64,000 nucleotides of DNA from Pseudomonas sp. B21-023 (GTDB lineage: Bacteria; Pseudomonadota; Gammaproteobacteria; Pseudomonadales; Pseudomonadaceae): NCBI RefSeq assembly GCF_024749165.1, contig NZ_CP087190.1:682001-746000 (forward strand). Direction: 5' to 3'. The notes under the pieces were generated by a model. It saw nothing but the letters and a program-made list of their open reading frames with translations, had not been told where the DNA came from and made no database searches. The position numbers and the translations under genes are program-made. Below are positions 8,373-18,540 of this stretch, in pieces (within the stretch, counting starts at the first letter, position 1; the number at the start of each line of letters is the position of its first letter).

Positions 8373-8991
8373 CTACATCCGCGATGGTCAGGAGATCTAT
8401 CGCAATTCCTTCCGCATCATCCGCGAGGAAGCCCGGCTCGAGCGGATCCCCGCCGATCTTGAAAAGCTCGCCGTGCGCGTGATCCATGCCTGCGGCATGG
8501 TCGAAGCCATCGATGGCCTGCAGTTCTCCGAAGGCGCCGGCAGTGCAGGCCGCGAGGCCCTGGCCAAGGGCGCGCCGATCCTCTGCGACGCGCACATGGT
8601 CGCCGAAGGCATCACCCGCGCCCGTCTGCCGGCCAACAACCCGGTGATCTGCACCCTGCGTGACCCGAGCGTGCCGGACCTGGCCAAGGCTGAAGGCAAC
8701 ACCCGTTCCGCCGTGGCCCTGGAGCTGTGGCGCCCGCATCTGGAAGGCAGCGTGGTGGTGATCGGCAACGCGCCGACCGCGCTGTTCTACCTGCTGGAAA
8801 TGCTCGATGCCGGCGCACCGAAGCCGGCGTTGATCCTTGGCTTCCCGGTTGGCTTCGTCGGCGCCGCCGAATCCAAGGCGATGCTCGCCGCCGACAGCCG
8901 CGGCGTGCCGTTCGTGATCATGCAGGGCCGCCTGGGCGGCAGCGCGATGGCCGCCGCCGCGGTCAACGCCCTGGCCACGGAGGTGGAATGA
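8365..8991 (+). CDS. cobH: Precorrin-8X methylmutase CobH
   Basis: A 208-residue isomerase that moves the methyl group from C11 to C12 to give hydrogenobyrinate. The sequence shows the CobH/CbiC pattern: [20 protein letters not shown], the catalytic His region [18 protein letters not shown], and [13 protein letters not shown] near the end. The ATG at 8365 overlaps the cobG stop by eight bases, and its own stop overlaps the cobI start, so translation is coupled through the operon. Confidence 0.95.
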   Translation: MIDYIRDGQEIYRNSFRIIREEARLERIPADLEKLAVRVIHACGMVEAIDGLQFSEGAGSAGREALAKGAPILCDAHMVAEGITRARLPANNPVICTLRDPSVPDLAKAEGNTRSAVALELWRPHLEGSVVVIGNAPTALFYLLEMLDAGAPKPALILGFPVGFVGAAESKAMLAADSRGVPFVIMQGRLGGSAMAAAAVNALATEVE

Positions 8992-9722
8992 TGCAGGCAC
9001 GCGGACGACTGCTGGGCCTGGGCGTGGGCCCGGGCGACCCCGAACTGATCACGGTCAAGGCCTTGCGCCTGCTGCGCGAGGCGCCGGTGGTGGCGTACTT
9101 CGTCGCCAAGGGCAAGCGCGGCAACGCCTTCGGCATCATCGAAGCGCACCTGCAAGCCGAACAGACCCTGTTGCCCCTGGTGTATCCGGTGACCACCGAG
9201 GCGCTGCCGGCACCACTGTCCTATGAACAGGTGATCAGCGACTTCTACGACGAAGCCAGCGTGCAGGTGGCCGAACACCTGGATGCCGGCCGTGACGTGG
9301 CGGTGATCTGTGAGGGCGACCCGTTCTTCTACGGCTCCTACATGTATCTGCATGATCGCCTGGCCTCGCGCTATGAGGCCCAGGTGATCCCGGGCGTGTG
9401 CTCGATGCTCGGCGGCGCCTCGGTGCTCGGAGCGCCGCTGGTGTATCGCAACCAGACCCTCACCGTGCTTTCCGGCGTGTTGCCCCATGAGGAACTCAAG
9501 CGCCGTCTGGCCGATGCCGACGCCGCAGTGATCATGAAACTGGGACGCAACTTCCCCAAGGTGCGCCAGGTGCTCGCCGAACTGGGCATGGATAGCCGTG
9601 CGCTGTACGTGGAGCGGGCGACGATGGCCAACCAGAAGATCGTCGCGCTGGACGAGGTCGACCCACAGTCCTCGCCATACTTCTCGCTGATCATCGTGCC
9701 GGGTGAGAAATGGCAGGGATGA
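8988..9722 (+). CDS. cobI: Precorrin-2 C20-methyltransferase CobI
   Basis: A 244-residue SAM-dependent tetrapyrrole methylase acting on precorrin-2 to give precorrin-3A. The N-terminal [21 protein letters not shown] and the [14 protein letters not shown] motif are characteristic, as is [14 protein letters not shown]. Two tandem ATG codons at 8988 and 8991 are possible starts; the first overlaps the cobH stop (ATGA). Its 3' end overlaps cobJ by 13 bases. Confidence 0.94.
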   Translation: MMQARGRLLGLGVGPGDPELITVKALRLLREAPVVAYFVAKGKRGNAFGIIEAHLQAEQTLLPLVYPVTTEALPAPLSYEQVISDFYDEASVQVAEHLDAGRDVAVICEGDPFFYGSYMYLHDRLASRYEAQVIPGVCSMLGGASVLGAPLVYRNQTLTVLSGVLPHEELKRRLADADAAVIMKLGRNFPKVRQVLAELGMDSRALYVERATMANQKIVALDEVDPQSSPYFSLIIVPGEKWQG

Positions 9723-11410
9723 ACAAGGCTCCGGCAATCGTCATTCTCGGCCCGGGCAGCCTGGCCACCGCGCGGCGTATCCAGGCCTGTTATCCACAGG
9801 CGCTGATCCATGGCCTGGAAGGGCGCGTGGAAGGGGCGGACGTATACTACGCAGCATTTGGCGACACCCTGCGTGCGCTGTACCAGCAGGACACGCCGAT
9901 CATCGCCCTGTGCGCGGCAGGTATCGTCATTCGCACCCTGGCGCCGCTGTTGAGCGAAAAAGGCGTCGAGCCACCGGTACTGGTGGTGGCCGAGGACGGC
10001 AGCGCCGTGGTGCCGCTGCTCGGTGGCCTGGGTGGGGTCAATATCATGGCCCGAGAGATCGGTGAGGCGCTGGGTGTGAGCGCGGCGATCACCACCAGTG
10101 GCGAACTGCGCTTCGGCACCTGTCTGCTCAACCCGCCCGAGGGTTACGCACTGGCGGACCTGGAGCAGGGCAAGCGCTTCGTCTCCGACCTGCTGGCGGG
10201 CGAGGCGGTGCGTGTCGAAGGTGACGCGCCATGGCTCGAACACGTCCAGCTGCCCGCCAGTGACGAGGCGCAGCGCACTATCCACGTGGGCAGCGCACTG
10301 CGTCCGGCCAGCCGTGACGAACTGCTGATCCATGCGCGTTGCGTGGTGGTGGCGGTCACGGCCGGTAGCGCCGACCTGGCGCACCAGGTACGCGAGGAAC
10401 TGCTGCGGGCGAACATCGCCGAGCCCGCGCTGGCCTGCCTGCTGGCGAGCGAAGCCGAGATGGCGGAGCCGGCCCTGCACGAAGCTGCACGGGCACTGAA
10501 TGTTGCCCTGCGCTTCGCCCCGGCCGCCGAAAGCCTGGAGCGGATGCTGGCTGATGCAGTGCCGCAAGCGCGTGTAGGTTCGTCGGCGGGGCTCGCCCAC
10601 GGTGTTTGCGCAGCACCTGTCGACATCGACCGCGTTGGCCGTCGCCGTGGTCGCCTGGCCGTGATCGGCCTGGGCCCTGGTGCCGCCGAGCTGATGGTGC
10701 CGGCGGTCAAGGCGGAGCTGGCGCGTGCGCAGGATGTGCTGGGTTACGAAACCTACGTGCGCATGGCCGGCCCCTTCCGCGACGATCAGGTGCTGCACTG
10801 CACCGACAACCGCGAAGAGATGCAGCGTGCTCGGCATGCCTTCGAGCTGGCGGCGCAAGGGCGTTCGGTGGTGGTAGTGTCGTCGGGCGATCCGGGCGTG
10901 TTCGCCATGGCCGCCGCGGTGCTCGAAGCGCTCCACGAGTCCAGTGACCCGGCCTGGCAGCGCGTCGAGCTGGAGATCCTGCCTGGCGTCTCGGCCTCGC
11001 TGGCTACCGCCGCCCAGGCGGGGGCGCCACTGGGCCACGATTTTTGCGTGATGTCGCTGTCGGACAACCTCAAACCCTGGTCGATCATCGAGAAGCGCCT
11101 CGACCTGGCGGCCCAGGCGGATCTGGTGCTGGCGTTCTACAACCCGATCTCCAAGGCCCGCCCTCATCAGCTGGGTATGGCGCTGGAGGTGGTACGCCGC
11201 CATCGCGGTGCAGGCACCCCCGTGGTGCTGGGCCGTGATATCGGCCGGCCAGGGCAGACCCTGCGCGTGGTGACCTTGGGCGAGCTGCTGCCGGAGATGG
11301 TCGACATGCGCACCATGGTGCTGGTCGGCTCCTCGACCACCTGCACCTTCCCCCGTGCCGATGGCGGCCAGTGGGTGTACACGCCGCGCTGGTACCCCGC
11401 CAAGCCCTGA
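9710..11410 (+). CDS. cobJ: CbiG-CobJ fusion: precorrin-3B C17-methyltransferase with CbiG domains
   Basis: A 566-residue three-part protein. Residues 1-130 are CbiG N-terminal-like ([25 protein letters not shown]). Residues 200-290 match the CbiG C-terminal/CobE domain ([20 protein letters not shown]). Residues 315-560 are the CobJ methyltransferase ([61 protein letters not shown]). CobJ methylates C17 and completes ring contraction; CbiG opens the delta-lactone in the cobalt-early route. A second ATG at 9719 would shorten the product by three residues. A plain CobJ is about half this length, so fusion is certain, but the role of the CbiG part is inferred. Confidence 0.92.
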   Translation: MAGMNKAPAIVILGPGSLATARRIQACYPQALIHGLEGRVEGADVYYAAFGDTLRALYQQDTPIIALCAAGIVIRTLAPLLSEKGVEPPVLVVAEDGSAVVPLLGGLGGVNIMAREIGEALGVSAAITTSGELRFGTCLLNPPEGYALADLEQGKRFVSDLLAGEAVRVEGDAPWLEHVQLPASDEAQRTIHVGSALRPASRDELLIHARCVVVAVTAGSADLAHQVREELLRANIAEPALACLLASEAEMAEPALHEAARALNVALRFAPAAESLERMLADAVPQARVGSSAGLAHGVCAAPVDIDRVGRRRGRLAVIGLGPGAAELMVPAVKAELARAQDVLGYETYVRMAGPFRDDQVLHCTDNREEMQRARHAFELAAQGRSVVVVSSGDPGVFAMAAAVLEALHESSDPAWQRVELEILPGVSASLATAAQAGAPLGHDFCVMSLSDNLKPWSIIEKRLDLAAQADLVLAFYNPISKARPHQLGMALEVVRRHRGAGTPVVLGRDIGRPGQTLRVVTLGELLPEMVDMRTMVLVGSSTTCTFPRADGGQWVYTPRWYPAKP

Positions 11411-11422
11411 GCGGAGCCGGGG

Positions 11423-12019
11423 TCAGGGCAGCAGGTAGCCCTTGATCCCGGTGAAGATGATCTGCGCCGCCAGGGCGCAGACGAACAGCCCCATCAGGCG
11501 GCTGACGATCTGCAGGCCCTGGTCGCCGAGAATCCGTTCGATACGGTGCGAGAGGTACAGCACCAGGCCCACGGTGAAGCTGGCCAGGGCGATGCTGACG
11601 ATGGCCAGCAGCTTGTCGTCCCAGTGCGGTTGGCCCACGCCCATCACCAGCAACGCACCGATGGTGCCGGGGCCGACGGTGAGCGGAATGGTCAGCGGCA
11701 CGATGGTCACGTCCTGCTGCACGTTGTCGGTCTGCACCGCCGACTTGCCCTGGGCCATGCCCAGCGCGGAGATGAACAGCACCGAGCCGGCGCCGATGCG
11801 GAAGGCGTCGGCGGTGATGCCGAATACCCCGAAGATCACCCGCCCGAACAGGTACAGCAGCACGCTGGCGACCAGCGTGGCAATGGCTACACGCCAGGCC
11901 AGTTGCTTGCGTTCCTTGCTGGAGTGGCCGCGAGTCAGGCCGATGAAACATGAGAGCACGAAGAACGGGCTGTAGAGCACGAGCATTTTCAGGTAAACGC
12001 TGAACAACTCATGGAGCAT
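11423..12019 (-). CDS. MarC family inner-membrane protein
   Basis: A 198-residue protein with about six hydrophobic segments spread over its whole length and the MarC/YchE pattern: an N-terminal segment LYSPFFVLSCFIGLT, the conserved DVTIVPLTIPLTVGPGTIG near residue 105, and a C-terminal GLFVCALAAQIIFTGIKG. The family sits in the inner membrane and its substrate is unknown; the old link to antibiotic resistance has not held up. It converges with cobJ (12 bases apart) and lies downstream of retS. Confidence 0.85.
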   Translation of the reverse strand: MLHELFSVYLKMLVLYSPFFVLSCFIGLTRGHSSKERKQLAWRVAIATLVASVLLYLFGRVIFGVFGITADAFRIGAGSVLFISALGMAQGKSAVQTDNVQQDVTIVPLTIPLTVGPGTIGALLVMGVGQPHWDDKLLAIVSIALASFTVGLVLYLSHRIERILGDQGLQIVSRLMGLFVCALAAQIIFTGIKGYLLP

Positions 12020-12066
12020 GGCGCTGGGTCCGCGGCGGGAATGGGTGGCACCTGTATAGCACGGAA

Positions 12067-12155
12067 CCTGTAGCAGCGGCTTCAGCCACGATCACCCGCG
12101 AAGCGGGTGCCCGATTCTGAGGTGGCTGCCTCGCGGCTGAAGCCGCTGCTACAGG
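12067..12155. repeat. Perfect 21-bp inverted repeat (REP type) that includes the retS stop codon
   Basis: Arms at 12067-12087 and 12135-12155 are exact reverse complements (cctgtagcagcggcttcagc...), separated by 47 bases that include a smaller hairpin (acccgcgaagcgggt). The outer edge of the right arm supplies the TAG stop of retS at 12149-12151. This is a paired REP element of a different sequence family from the others in the window. Confidence 0.8.
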
Positions 12156-14923
12156 ATCTGCGTGGTGTCGTCGGACACCGCCTGGCGCTGCCCCGCCCAG
12201 AACTGCACCAGCTCGCGCAACTGCGACAACTCCACCGGCTTGGCCATGTGCCCGTCCATGCCAGCCAGGCGCGCGCGTTCCTTGTGTTCGTTGAGGATGT
12301 GCGCGGTCAATGCCACCACCGGGGTACGCGGGCGCTGGTTGGCGCTTTCCCAGGCGCGCAGCTGCTGGGTGGCGGAGAAACCATCGAGCACCGGCATCTC
12401 GCAGTCCATCAGCACCAGGTCGTAGTGCTTGGCCTTCATCGCCTGCAAGGCCTCTTCACCATTGCTGGCGGTATCGGGTTCGAGGTTGAGCTTGCCGAGC
12501 ATGCCGCGGATGACCTTGGTCGAGATGCTGTTGTCCTCGGCCACCAGGATGCGGAAGTCGCCGGGCAGGTCCAACGGCACCGGGGTACCGACCGGCAGTG
12601 GCGGTGCGGCCTGCTCGCGGCCGCGCAGGGCGAGCTCCTCGGCAAGGGTGGTCTTGAGCGTGTAGCCGGCCACCGGCTTGGCGAGGATACGCTTGACCCC
12701 GGCGTTGCGGGCGATGATCTTGCTCGGCGCATTGCTGATGCCGGTGAGCATGACCACCAGGATGTCGTGGTTCAGGCTCGGATCTTCCTTGATCTTCGCT
12801 GCCAGTTGCATGCCGGTCATGCCGGGCATGTTCTGGTCGAGCAGCACCGCGTCGAAATAGTCACGCAGATGCGCCTTGGTGCGCAGCAAGGCCAGTGCCT
12901 CCTTGCCCGACGGCACCGCGCTGACGTTCATGCCCCAGGCGCTGCATTGCTGCACCAGCACCTTGCGGCAGGTGTCGTTGTCGTCCACCACCAGTACCCG
13001 GGCATCGCGCAGCGGGCCGTCGAGGTCGGTGGGCGGCTGCTCCAGGCGCAGCGGGTCGAGCGGCAGGGTCAGCCACAGGGTGTTGCCCATGCTGGTGCTG
13101 GTCTTGATGCCGAACTCGCCCTGCATCAGGCCGATCAGTTGCTTGGCGATCACCAGGCCAAGGTGGCCACCGAGTTTGTTGCTGGAGAGGAAGTGGCGGC
13201 TGTGCAGCTCGGCCTGCAGCAAGGCGTCACGCTCGGCCGGCGGCATGGGCTCGCCGCTGTCCTGCACGGCGATGCGCAGGCGTGGGCTGTCGCCGCGCTG
13301 GTCTAGGGCCACCACCAGCAGGATCTCGCCCTGGCTGGTGTTCTTCAGGGCGTTGTCCAGCAGACTCGACAAGGCCTGGCGCAGGCGTGTCGGATCGCCG
13401 CTGACGACCCGGGGCACCTGGGGCTGGGTGAAACTGATCAGCTCGATGTTCTGCTGTTCGGCCTTGGCTCGGAAGATGTTCAGGCAGTCCTCGATCAGGG
13501 CATTGAGGTCGAACTGCACGTCGTCCAGCTCGATCTGCCGCGACTCGAGCTTGGAGATGTCGAGGATTTCGTTGATCAGGGTGAGCAGTTCGTTGCCGGC
13601 GCTGTGGATGGTCTGCACATAGTCGCGCTGCTTGACCGACAGCGGCGTGCCCAGCAGCAACTCGGTCATGCCCAGCACGCCGTTCATGGGGGTGCGGATC
13701 TCATGGCTGATCTTGGCCAGGAACTCGGCCTTGGCGTTGATCTCGGCATCGCTGGCGGCCAGGGCGCGGCTGGCGCGAAAGCGCTCCTCGCTGATCCGGC
13801 GCAGGCGCTCGCTGACTGCCAGGTTGAGCAGCAGGCCGCTGACCACGGTCAGCGCCATGAGGATGCACAGCAACCAGGGCGTGGAGGTGCGGGTGAGGCC
13901 CAGCAGGGCCGGCAGCAGCACCAGGCCGCCGAGGTTGAACACCAGCATCGCCACGGCGAACAGGCGCGCCGGGCCGTAGCCCTTGTACCAGTGATAGCCG
14001 CTGACCAGCAGCATGCTCACGCTGCCCAGGGCGAGCAAAGCGTAGGTCATCAGGTTCAGCGGCAGGGTGTCGACGAACAGCAGCACCAGGCCGCTGACGG
14101 CGGCCACCAGCATCTCCAGGTGCAGCAGGCGGTTGAGCCGCGCCGAACTGCAGGGGGAGAAGAAGTGCAGGGTGAAATACAACCCGGCCAGGCCTGCCAG
14201 CACCAGCGTCAGGTAGGCCGCCGGGGTCTGCGCGCTGTGCCACAGGTGCCACCAGGGCCCGCTGAGGTTTAGCAGGATCAGCGCGCTGAGCAACATCAGG
14301 CCGTGGTACAGCGCCAGCACCAGCGTGGTACTGGAACGCGTGTAGGCAAAACGGATCAGGTTGTGCAGGATCAGCATCACCAGGCCACCGAACAACAGGC
14401 CGAACAGCAACGACTGGCGCTGGTCGGCGGCGGCGTGGGCGGTGGTCTCGACAGTGATGGCCGGGCGCAGTTGGTGTTCGGAAACCAGCCGCAGGTAGAT
14501 ATCCAGCGGTTGGTTACTGTGCGGCAGTGGCAGCACGTGGTCCCTGCCGCGCAGGGTGGGGCTGAGGCCGTCGCCCTGCCGGCCATGGTGCAACTGGCGC
14601 AGCAGTTTGCCGCCTTCCAGGGCGTAGAGGTCCAGGCGTGACAGGTCGGGGGCGAAAATACGAACCAGTTGTTCCTGGTCGCTCGGATCCAGACGGTAGT
14701 GCAACCACAGGGCCTGGTCGGGGAGGGCGGCATCCAGTTCTTCGAGGGCCAATGGGCTGAACTGGTTGCGGTAGCGTTCGGAGCGCACGTCGGACAGCTG
14801 CAGGTTGGCCTGTTCATCGAGCAGCGCCGACCAGCCCGCGGCCTGTTCGGCGTGCGCCGGGAGCAGGCAGAGCAGGGTCGTCAGACTGACGAACAGGGCT
14901 ATGGCAATCCGAAGCCGACGCAC
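12149..14923 (-). CDS. retS: Hybrid sensor histidine kinase RetS
   Basis: A 924-residue membrane kinase. In order: signal peptide (1-25); 7TMR-DISM extracellular domain (30-165); seven transmembrane segments (172-370); HisKA with H-box SHEIRTPMNG (His407); a HATPase domain with N-box LLDNALKN (Asn524); REC1 (642-765, phospho-Asp696); REC2 (791-905, phospho-Asp840). No Hpt domain follows. The architecture, length and place beside purD match RetS of P. aeruginosa, which binds GacS and so controls RsmY/RsmZ and the switch between motile and biofilm life. The ATP-lid region is unusual: DSGEPMPP replaces the DxGxG motif. The stop codon lies in a REP arm. Confidence 0.9.
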   Translation of the reverse strand: MRRLRIAIALFVSLTTLLCLLPAHAEQAAGWSALLDEQANLQLSDVRSERYRNQFSPLALEELDAALPDQALWLHYRLDPSDQEQLVRIFAPDLSRLDLYALEGGKLLRQLHHGRQGDGLSPTLRGRDHVLPLPHSNQPLDIYLRLVSEHQLRPAITVETTAHAAADQRQSLLFGLLFGGLVMLILHNLIRFAYTRSSTTLVLALYHGLMLLSALILLNLSGPWWHLWHSAQTPAAYLTLVLAGLAGLYFTLHFFSPCSSARLNRLLHLEMLVAAVSGLVLLFVDTLPLNLMTYALLALGSVSMLLVSGYHWYKGYGPARLFAVAMLVFNLGGLVLLPALLGLTRTSTPWLLCILMALTVVSGLLLNLAVSERLRRISEERFRASRALAASDAEINAKAEFLAKISHEIRTPMNGVLGMTELLLGTPLSVKQRDYVQTIHSAGNELLTLINEILDISKLESRQIELDDVQFDLNALIEDCLNIFRAKAEQQNIELISFTQPQVPRVVSGDPTRLRQALSSLLDNALKNTSQGEILLVVALDQRGDSPRLRIAVQDSGEPMPPAERDALLQAELHSRHFLSSNKLGGHLGLVIAKQLIGLMQGEFGIKTSTSMGNTLWLTLPLDPLRLEQPPTDLDGPLRDARVLVVDDNDTCRKVLVQQCSAWGMNVSAVPSGKEALALLRTKAHLRDYFDAVLLDQNMPGMTGMQLAAKIKEDPSLNHDILVVMLTGISNAPSKIIARNAGVKRILAKPVAGYTLKTTLAEELALRGREQAAPPLPVGTPVPLDLPGDFRILVAEDNSISTKVIRGMLGKLNLEPDTASNGEEALQAMKAKHYDLVLMDCEMPVLDGFSATQQLRAWESANQRPRTPVVALTAHILNEHKERARLAGMDGHMAKPVELSQLRELVQFWAGQRQAVSDDTTQIL

Positions 14924-14987
14924 GACGAAATCCCTTCTTAGCTAATGTGCCGGATAACCACTATGCGCGGCGCGCCAAGGCGAAGGC

Positions 14988-15006
14988 AAGGCCCCGGCGG
15001 GGCCTT
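14988..15006. terminator. GC-rich hairpin between purD and retS
   Basis: Arms aaggcccc and ggggcctt around a 3-base loop in the 136-base gap between purD and retS, both on minus. No T-run follows on either strand, so it may be a weak terminator of the purine genes or an mRNA stabiliser. Confidence 0.4.
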
Positions 15007-15059
15007 GACGACGAGCCGAAGGCCGTGCGCCGGGAGCACCACGACCGTTGGCTGCACTT

Positions 15060-16352
15060 TTACTGCTGCTCACCGCGCTCGCGGGCGATGGCCCGGTAGC
15101 CGATGTCGTTGCGGTAGAAGCTGGCGTCCCACTTGACCTGCTCGGCCAGGCGGTAGGCCTGCTGCTGGGCGGCTTCGACGGTGTCGCCCATGGCGGTGGC
15201 GCACAGCACGCGGCCACCGGCGGTGACCACCTGGCCGTCCTTCAGTGCGGTGCCGGCGTGGAACACCTTGCCTTCCAGCTTGGCGGCGGCGTCCAGGCCG
15301 CTGATCGCGGCGCCCTTGGCGTAGTCGCCCGGGTAACCACCGGCGGCCAGCACCACGCCCAGGCTCGGGCGCGGGTCCCATTGCGCTTCGACCTTGTCCA
15401 GGGCCTTGGCAAAGGCTGCTTCGATCAGCAGCACCAGGCTCGACTCCAGGCGCAGCATGACCGGCTGGGTTTCCGGGTCGCCGAAGCGGCAGTTGAACTC
15501 GATGACCTTGGGGTTGCCCGCCTTGTCGATCATCAGGCCGGCATACAGGAAGCCGGTGTAGACGTTGCCTTCCTCGGCCATGCCGCGCACGGTTGGCCAG
15601 ATCACCTGGTCCATCACGCGCTGGTGCACGTCGGCGGTGACCACTGGCGCTGGGGAGTAGGCACCCATGCCGCCGGTGTTCGGGCCGGTGTCCTGGTTGC
15701 CGACACGCTTGTGATCCTGGCTGGTGGCCATTGGCAGCACGTTGTGGCCATCGACCATGACGATGAAGCTGGCTTCCTCGCCGTCGAGGAACTCTTCGAT
15801 CACCACGCGCGAACCGGCTTCACCGAAGGCGTTGCCGGCAAGCATGTCGCGCACGGCGTCTTCGGCTTCCTGCAGGGTCATGGCGACGATCACACCCTTG
15901 CCTGCAGCCAGGCCGTCGGCCTTGATCACGATCGGCGCGCCTTTCGCACGCAGGTAGGCCAGGGCCGGCTCGATCTCGGTGAAGTTCTGGTAGTCGGCAG
16001 TCGGGATCTTGTGGCGGGCCAGGAAGTCCTTGGTGAAGGCCTTGGAGCCTTCCAGCTGGGCCGCGCCCTTGGTCGGGCCGAAGCAGTCCAGGCCACGGCT
16101 GCGGAACAGGTCCACGACACCGATGACCAGCGGCGCTTCCGGGCCGACAATGGTCAGGTCGACGTTCTTCTCGGCGAAGTCGGCCAGTTGCTCCAGGGCA
16201 GTGACGTCAATGGCGACGTTCTCGCACTTGGCTTCGCTGGCGGTGCCGGCGTTACCCGGCGCCACGAAGATTTTCTCGACCCGTGGGTCCTGGGCGACTT
16301 TCCAGGCCAGGGCGTGTTCACGACCGCCGCTGCCGATGATCAAAACTTTCAT
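15060..16352 (-). CDS. purD: Phosphoribosylamine-glycine ligase (GAR synthetase) PurD
   Basis: A 430-residue ATP-grasp ligase that joins glycine to phosphoribosylamine, the second step of purine synthesis. It starts KVLIIGSGGREHALAWK, with VGPEAPLVIGVVD, DFLARHKIPTA, KADGLAAGKGVIVA, and the metal-binding EFNCRFGDPETQP near residue 290, all diagnostic. Length is the usual 430. It follows purH on the same strand after a 181-base gap. Confidence 0.97.
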   Translation of the reverse strand: MKVLIIGSGGREHALAWKVAQDPRVEKIFVAPGNAGTASEAKCENVAIDVTALEQLADFAEKNVDLTIVGPEAPLVIGVVDLFRSRGLDCFGPTKGAAQLEGSKAFTKDFLARHKIPTADYQNFTEIEPALAYLRAKGAPIVIKADGLAAGKGVIVAMTLQEAEDAVRDMLAGNAFGEAGSRVVIEEFLDGEEASFIVMVDGHNVLPMATSQDHKRVGNQDTGPNTGGMGAYSPAPVVTADVHQRVMDQVIWPTVRGMAEEGNVYTGFLYAGLMIDKAGNPKVIEFNCRFGDPETQPVMLRLESSLVLLIEAAFAKALDKVEAQWDPRPSLGVVLAAGGYPGDYAKGAAISGLDAAAKLEGKVFHAGTALKDGQVVTAGGRVLCATAMGDTVEAAQQQAYRLAEQVKWDASFYRNDIGYRAIARERGEQQ

Positions 16353-16438
16353 GTCAAAACCTCGAAATCTGTCGAACGAGAGGCAGCGCCCCTCGCTGTA
16401 CGAGGTCGCAATGAAACAGGTAGATGCAAGGCGGGGAC

Positions 16439-16486
16439 GGTTCCGATGAGCGCAGTTGCCTTATGGCAATGAGCATCAGCGGAACC
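16439..16486. other. Long imperfect hairpin in the purH-purD gap
   Basis: Within the 181-base gap between purH and purD, arms ggttccg (16439-16445) and cggaacc (16480-16486) enclose a second stem ttgcc/ggcaa with a TTAT loop (16456-16469). There is no T-run. It could be an RNA processing or stability element of the purHD transcript; nothing else is seen in the gap. Confidence 0.45.
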
Positions 16487-16533
16487 GGCCCCAACGCAGC
16501 AGATGCCTGCTTCAGTGCGGCCGATTGCCATAA

Positions 16534-18141
16534 TCAGTGGCGGAAGTGGCGCATGCCGGTGAATACCATGGCGATACCGGCCTCGTCGGCGGCGGCGATG
16601 ACTTCGGCATCGCGCATCGAACCACCTGGCTGGATCACGGCGCTGATACCCACTTTAGCCGCGTTGTCGATGCCATCACGGAACGGGAAGAACGCATCCG
16701 AGGCCATTACCGCGCCCTGCACTTGCAGACCGGCATGCTCGGCCTTGATCGCGGCGATGCGCGCGGAGTTGACGCGGCTCATCTGGCCGGCGCCGACGCC
16801 GATGGTCTGGCGCTGCTTGGCGTAGACGATGGCATTGGACTTGACGAACTTGGCCACTTTCCAGGCAAACACCAGGTCGTGGATTTCCTGCTCGGTCGGC
16901 GCACGCTTGGTGACGATCTTCAGGTCGTCGGCAGTGATCATGCCGATATCGCGGCTCTGCACCAGCAGGCCACCGTTGACGCGCTTGAAGTCCCAACCGG
17001 CGGCGCGCTCGGCTGGCCACTCGCCGCACTCCAGCAGACGCACGTTCTGCTTGGCGGCCACGACTTCGCGGGCGGCCTGGGAGATTTTCGGGGCGATGAT
17101 CACTTCGACGAACTGGCGCTCGACGATGGCTTTGGCGGTTTCGCCATCCAGCTCGCGGTTGAAGGCGATGATGCCGCCGAACGCCGACTCGGTGTCGGTG
17201 GCGTAGGCCAGGTCGTAGGCCTTGCGGATACCGCCTTCGTCTTCAGGCACCACGGCCACGCCGCACGGGTTGGCGTGCTTGACGATGACGCAGGCCGGCT
17301 TTACGAAGCTCTTCACGCACTCCAGCGCGGCGTCGGTGTCGGCCACGTTGTTGAACGAAAGCTCCTTGCCTTGCAGCTGGATGGCGGTGGAGATGCTGGC
17401 TTCGCCTTTCTTGGCCTCGACGTAGAACGCCGCGCTCTGGTGCGGGTTCTCGCCGTAGCGCATTTCCTGGGCCTTGACGAACTGGCTGTTGAAGGTGCGC
17501 GGGAACTCGCTGCGGTCTTCGGTGGACAGGGTGTCCTTGGCCTGGTCGATGGTACCCATGTAGTTGGCGATCATGCCGTCGTAGGCGGCGGTGTGCTCGA
17601 AGGCCTTGAGCATCAGGTCGAAGCGCTGGGCGTAGGTCAGGCCGCCGGCTTTCAGGCCTTCGACAATGCCGGCGTAATCGCTGGCGTTGACCACGATGGC
17701 CACGTCCTTGTGGTTCTTCGCCGCGGAACGGACCATGGTCGGGCCGCCGATGTCGATGTTCTCGATGGCGGTCGGCAGGTCGCAGCCCGGCTTGCTGATG
17801 GTGGCTTCGAACGGGTACAGGTTGACCGCGACCAGGTCGATCGGCTTGATGCCATGCTCGTTCATGATGGCGTCGTCGGTGCCGCGACGGCCCAGGATGC
17901 CGCCGTGGATCTTCGGATGCAGGGTCTTGACCCGGCCGTCCATCATTTCGGCGAAGCCGGTGTAGTCGGCCACTTCCACCGCGTTCACGCCATTGTCCTT
18001 GAGCAGCTTGTAGGTGCCGCCGGTGGACAGGATCTCGACACCGAGCTGCTGCAGCTCACGGGCGAATTCGAGGATACCGGTCTTGTCGGAGACGCTGATC
18101 AGGGCGCGGCGGATCGGCAGGCGGGTAGTCTGGTCGGTCAT
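16534..18141 (-). CDS. purH: Bifunctional AICAR formyltransferase / IMP cyclohydrolase PurH
   Basis: A 535-residue enzyme for the last two steps of IMP synthesis. Residues 10-150 are the MGS-like cyclohydrolase ([41 protein letters not shown]). The rest is AICAR transformylase ([35 protein letters not shown]). The ATG at 18141 has GGAA eight bases upstream. A second in-frame ATG 12 bases earlier lacks a ribosome site. It lies downstream of fis across a terminator and upstream of purD. Confidence 0.97.
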   Translation of the reverse strand: MTDQTTRLPIRRALISVSDKTGILEFARELQQLGVEILSTGGTYKLLKDNGVNAVEVADYTGFAEMMDGRVKTLHPKIHGGILGRRGTDDAIMNEHGIKPIDLVAVNLYPFEATISKPGCDLPTAIENIDIGGPTMVRSAAKNHKDVAIVVNASDYAGIVEGLKAGGLTYAQRFDLMLKAFEHTAAYDGMIANYMGTIDQAKDTLSTEDRSEFPRTFNSQFVKAQEMRYGENPHQSAAFYVEAKKGEASISTAIQLQGKELSFNNVADTDAALECVKSFVKPACVIVKHANPCGVAVVPEDEGGIRKAYDLAYATDTESAFGGIIAFNRELDGETAKAIVERQFVEVIIAPKISQAAREVVAAKQNVRLLECGEWPAERAAGWDFKRVNGGLLVQSRDIGMITADDLKIVTKRAPTEQEIHDLVFAWKVAKFVKSNAIVYAKQRQTIGVGAGQMSRVNSARIAAIKAEHAGLQVQGAVMASDAFFPFRDGIDNAAKVGISAVIQPGGSMRDAEVIAAADEAGIAMVFTGMRHFRH

Positions 18142-18171
18142 TTCAGATTCCATAACGCGGTGGAGTCAGCA

Positions 18172-18203
18172 AAAAAGGCGCCTCTTTGCATGAGCGCCTT
18201 TTT
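18172..18203. terminator. Bidirectional-looking rho-independent terminator after fis
   Basis: Arms aaaaaggcgc and gcgccttttt around a 12-base loop lie between the fis stop and the purH start. The A-run before and T-run after allow it to work on the minus strand as the fis/dusB operon end. Confidence 0.85.
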
Positions 18204-18219
18204 GGTTGGGGTTCTGGCC

Positions 18220-18540
18220 TTACAACAGATCGTACTGCTTGAGCTTCTTGCGCAGCGTGCCTCGGTTGAGCCCGAGCATCTCGCTGGCCTTGGTCTGGTT
18301 GCCCTTGACGTAGTTCATCACGCATTCGAGCAGGGGCGCCTCGACTTCCGAGAGCACCAGGTTGTACACGTCCGTGACGGTAGCGCCTTCCAGGTGGGCG
18401 AAGTAGTTGTGCAGTGCCTTCTCGACGCTGTCGCGCAGGGTCTGGCCCTCTTCGCTCGGCGTGTTCAGGTGCTGCTTGAGGTTGGCGTTGTCGCTCACGG
18501 GCGTTGTTCCACTCACTAATGTCTCGGTCATCATCGTCAT
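18220..18540 (-). CDS. fis: DNA-binding protein Fis
   Basis: A 106-residue nucleoid protein. The C-terminal helix-turn-helix ([27 protein letters not shown]) is nearly that of enterobacterial Fis, and [16 protein letters not shown] precedes it. The N-terminal 25 residues are less conserved. Fis bends DNA and controls rRNA and many other promoters. The ATG at 18540 overlaps the dusB stop by four bases (ATGA), the classic dusB-fis operon. Confidence 0.96.
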   Translation of the reverse strand: MTMMTETLVSGTTPVSDNANLKQHLNTPSEEGQTLRDSVEKALHNYFAHLEGATVTDVYNLVLSEVEAPLLECVMNYVKGNQTKASEMLGLNRGTLRKKLKQYDLL

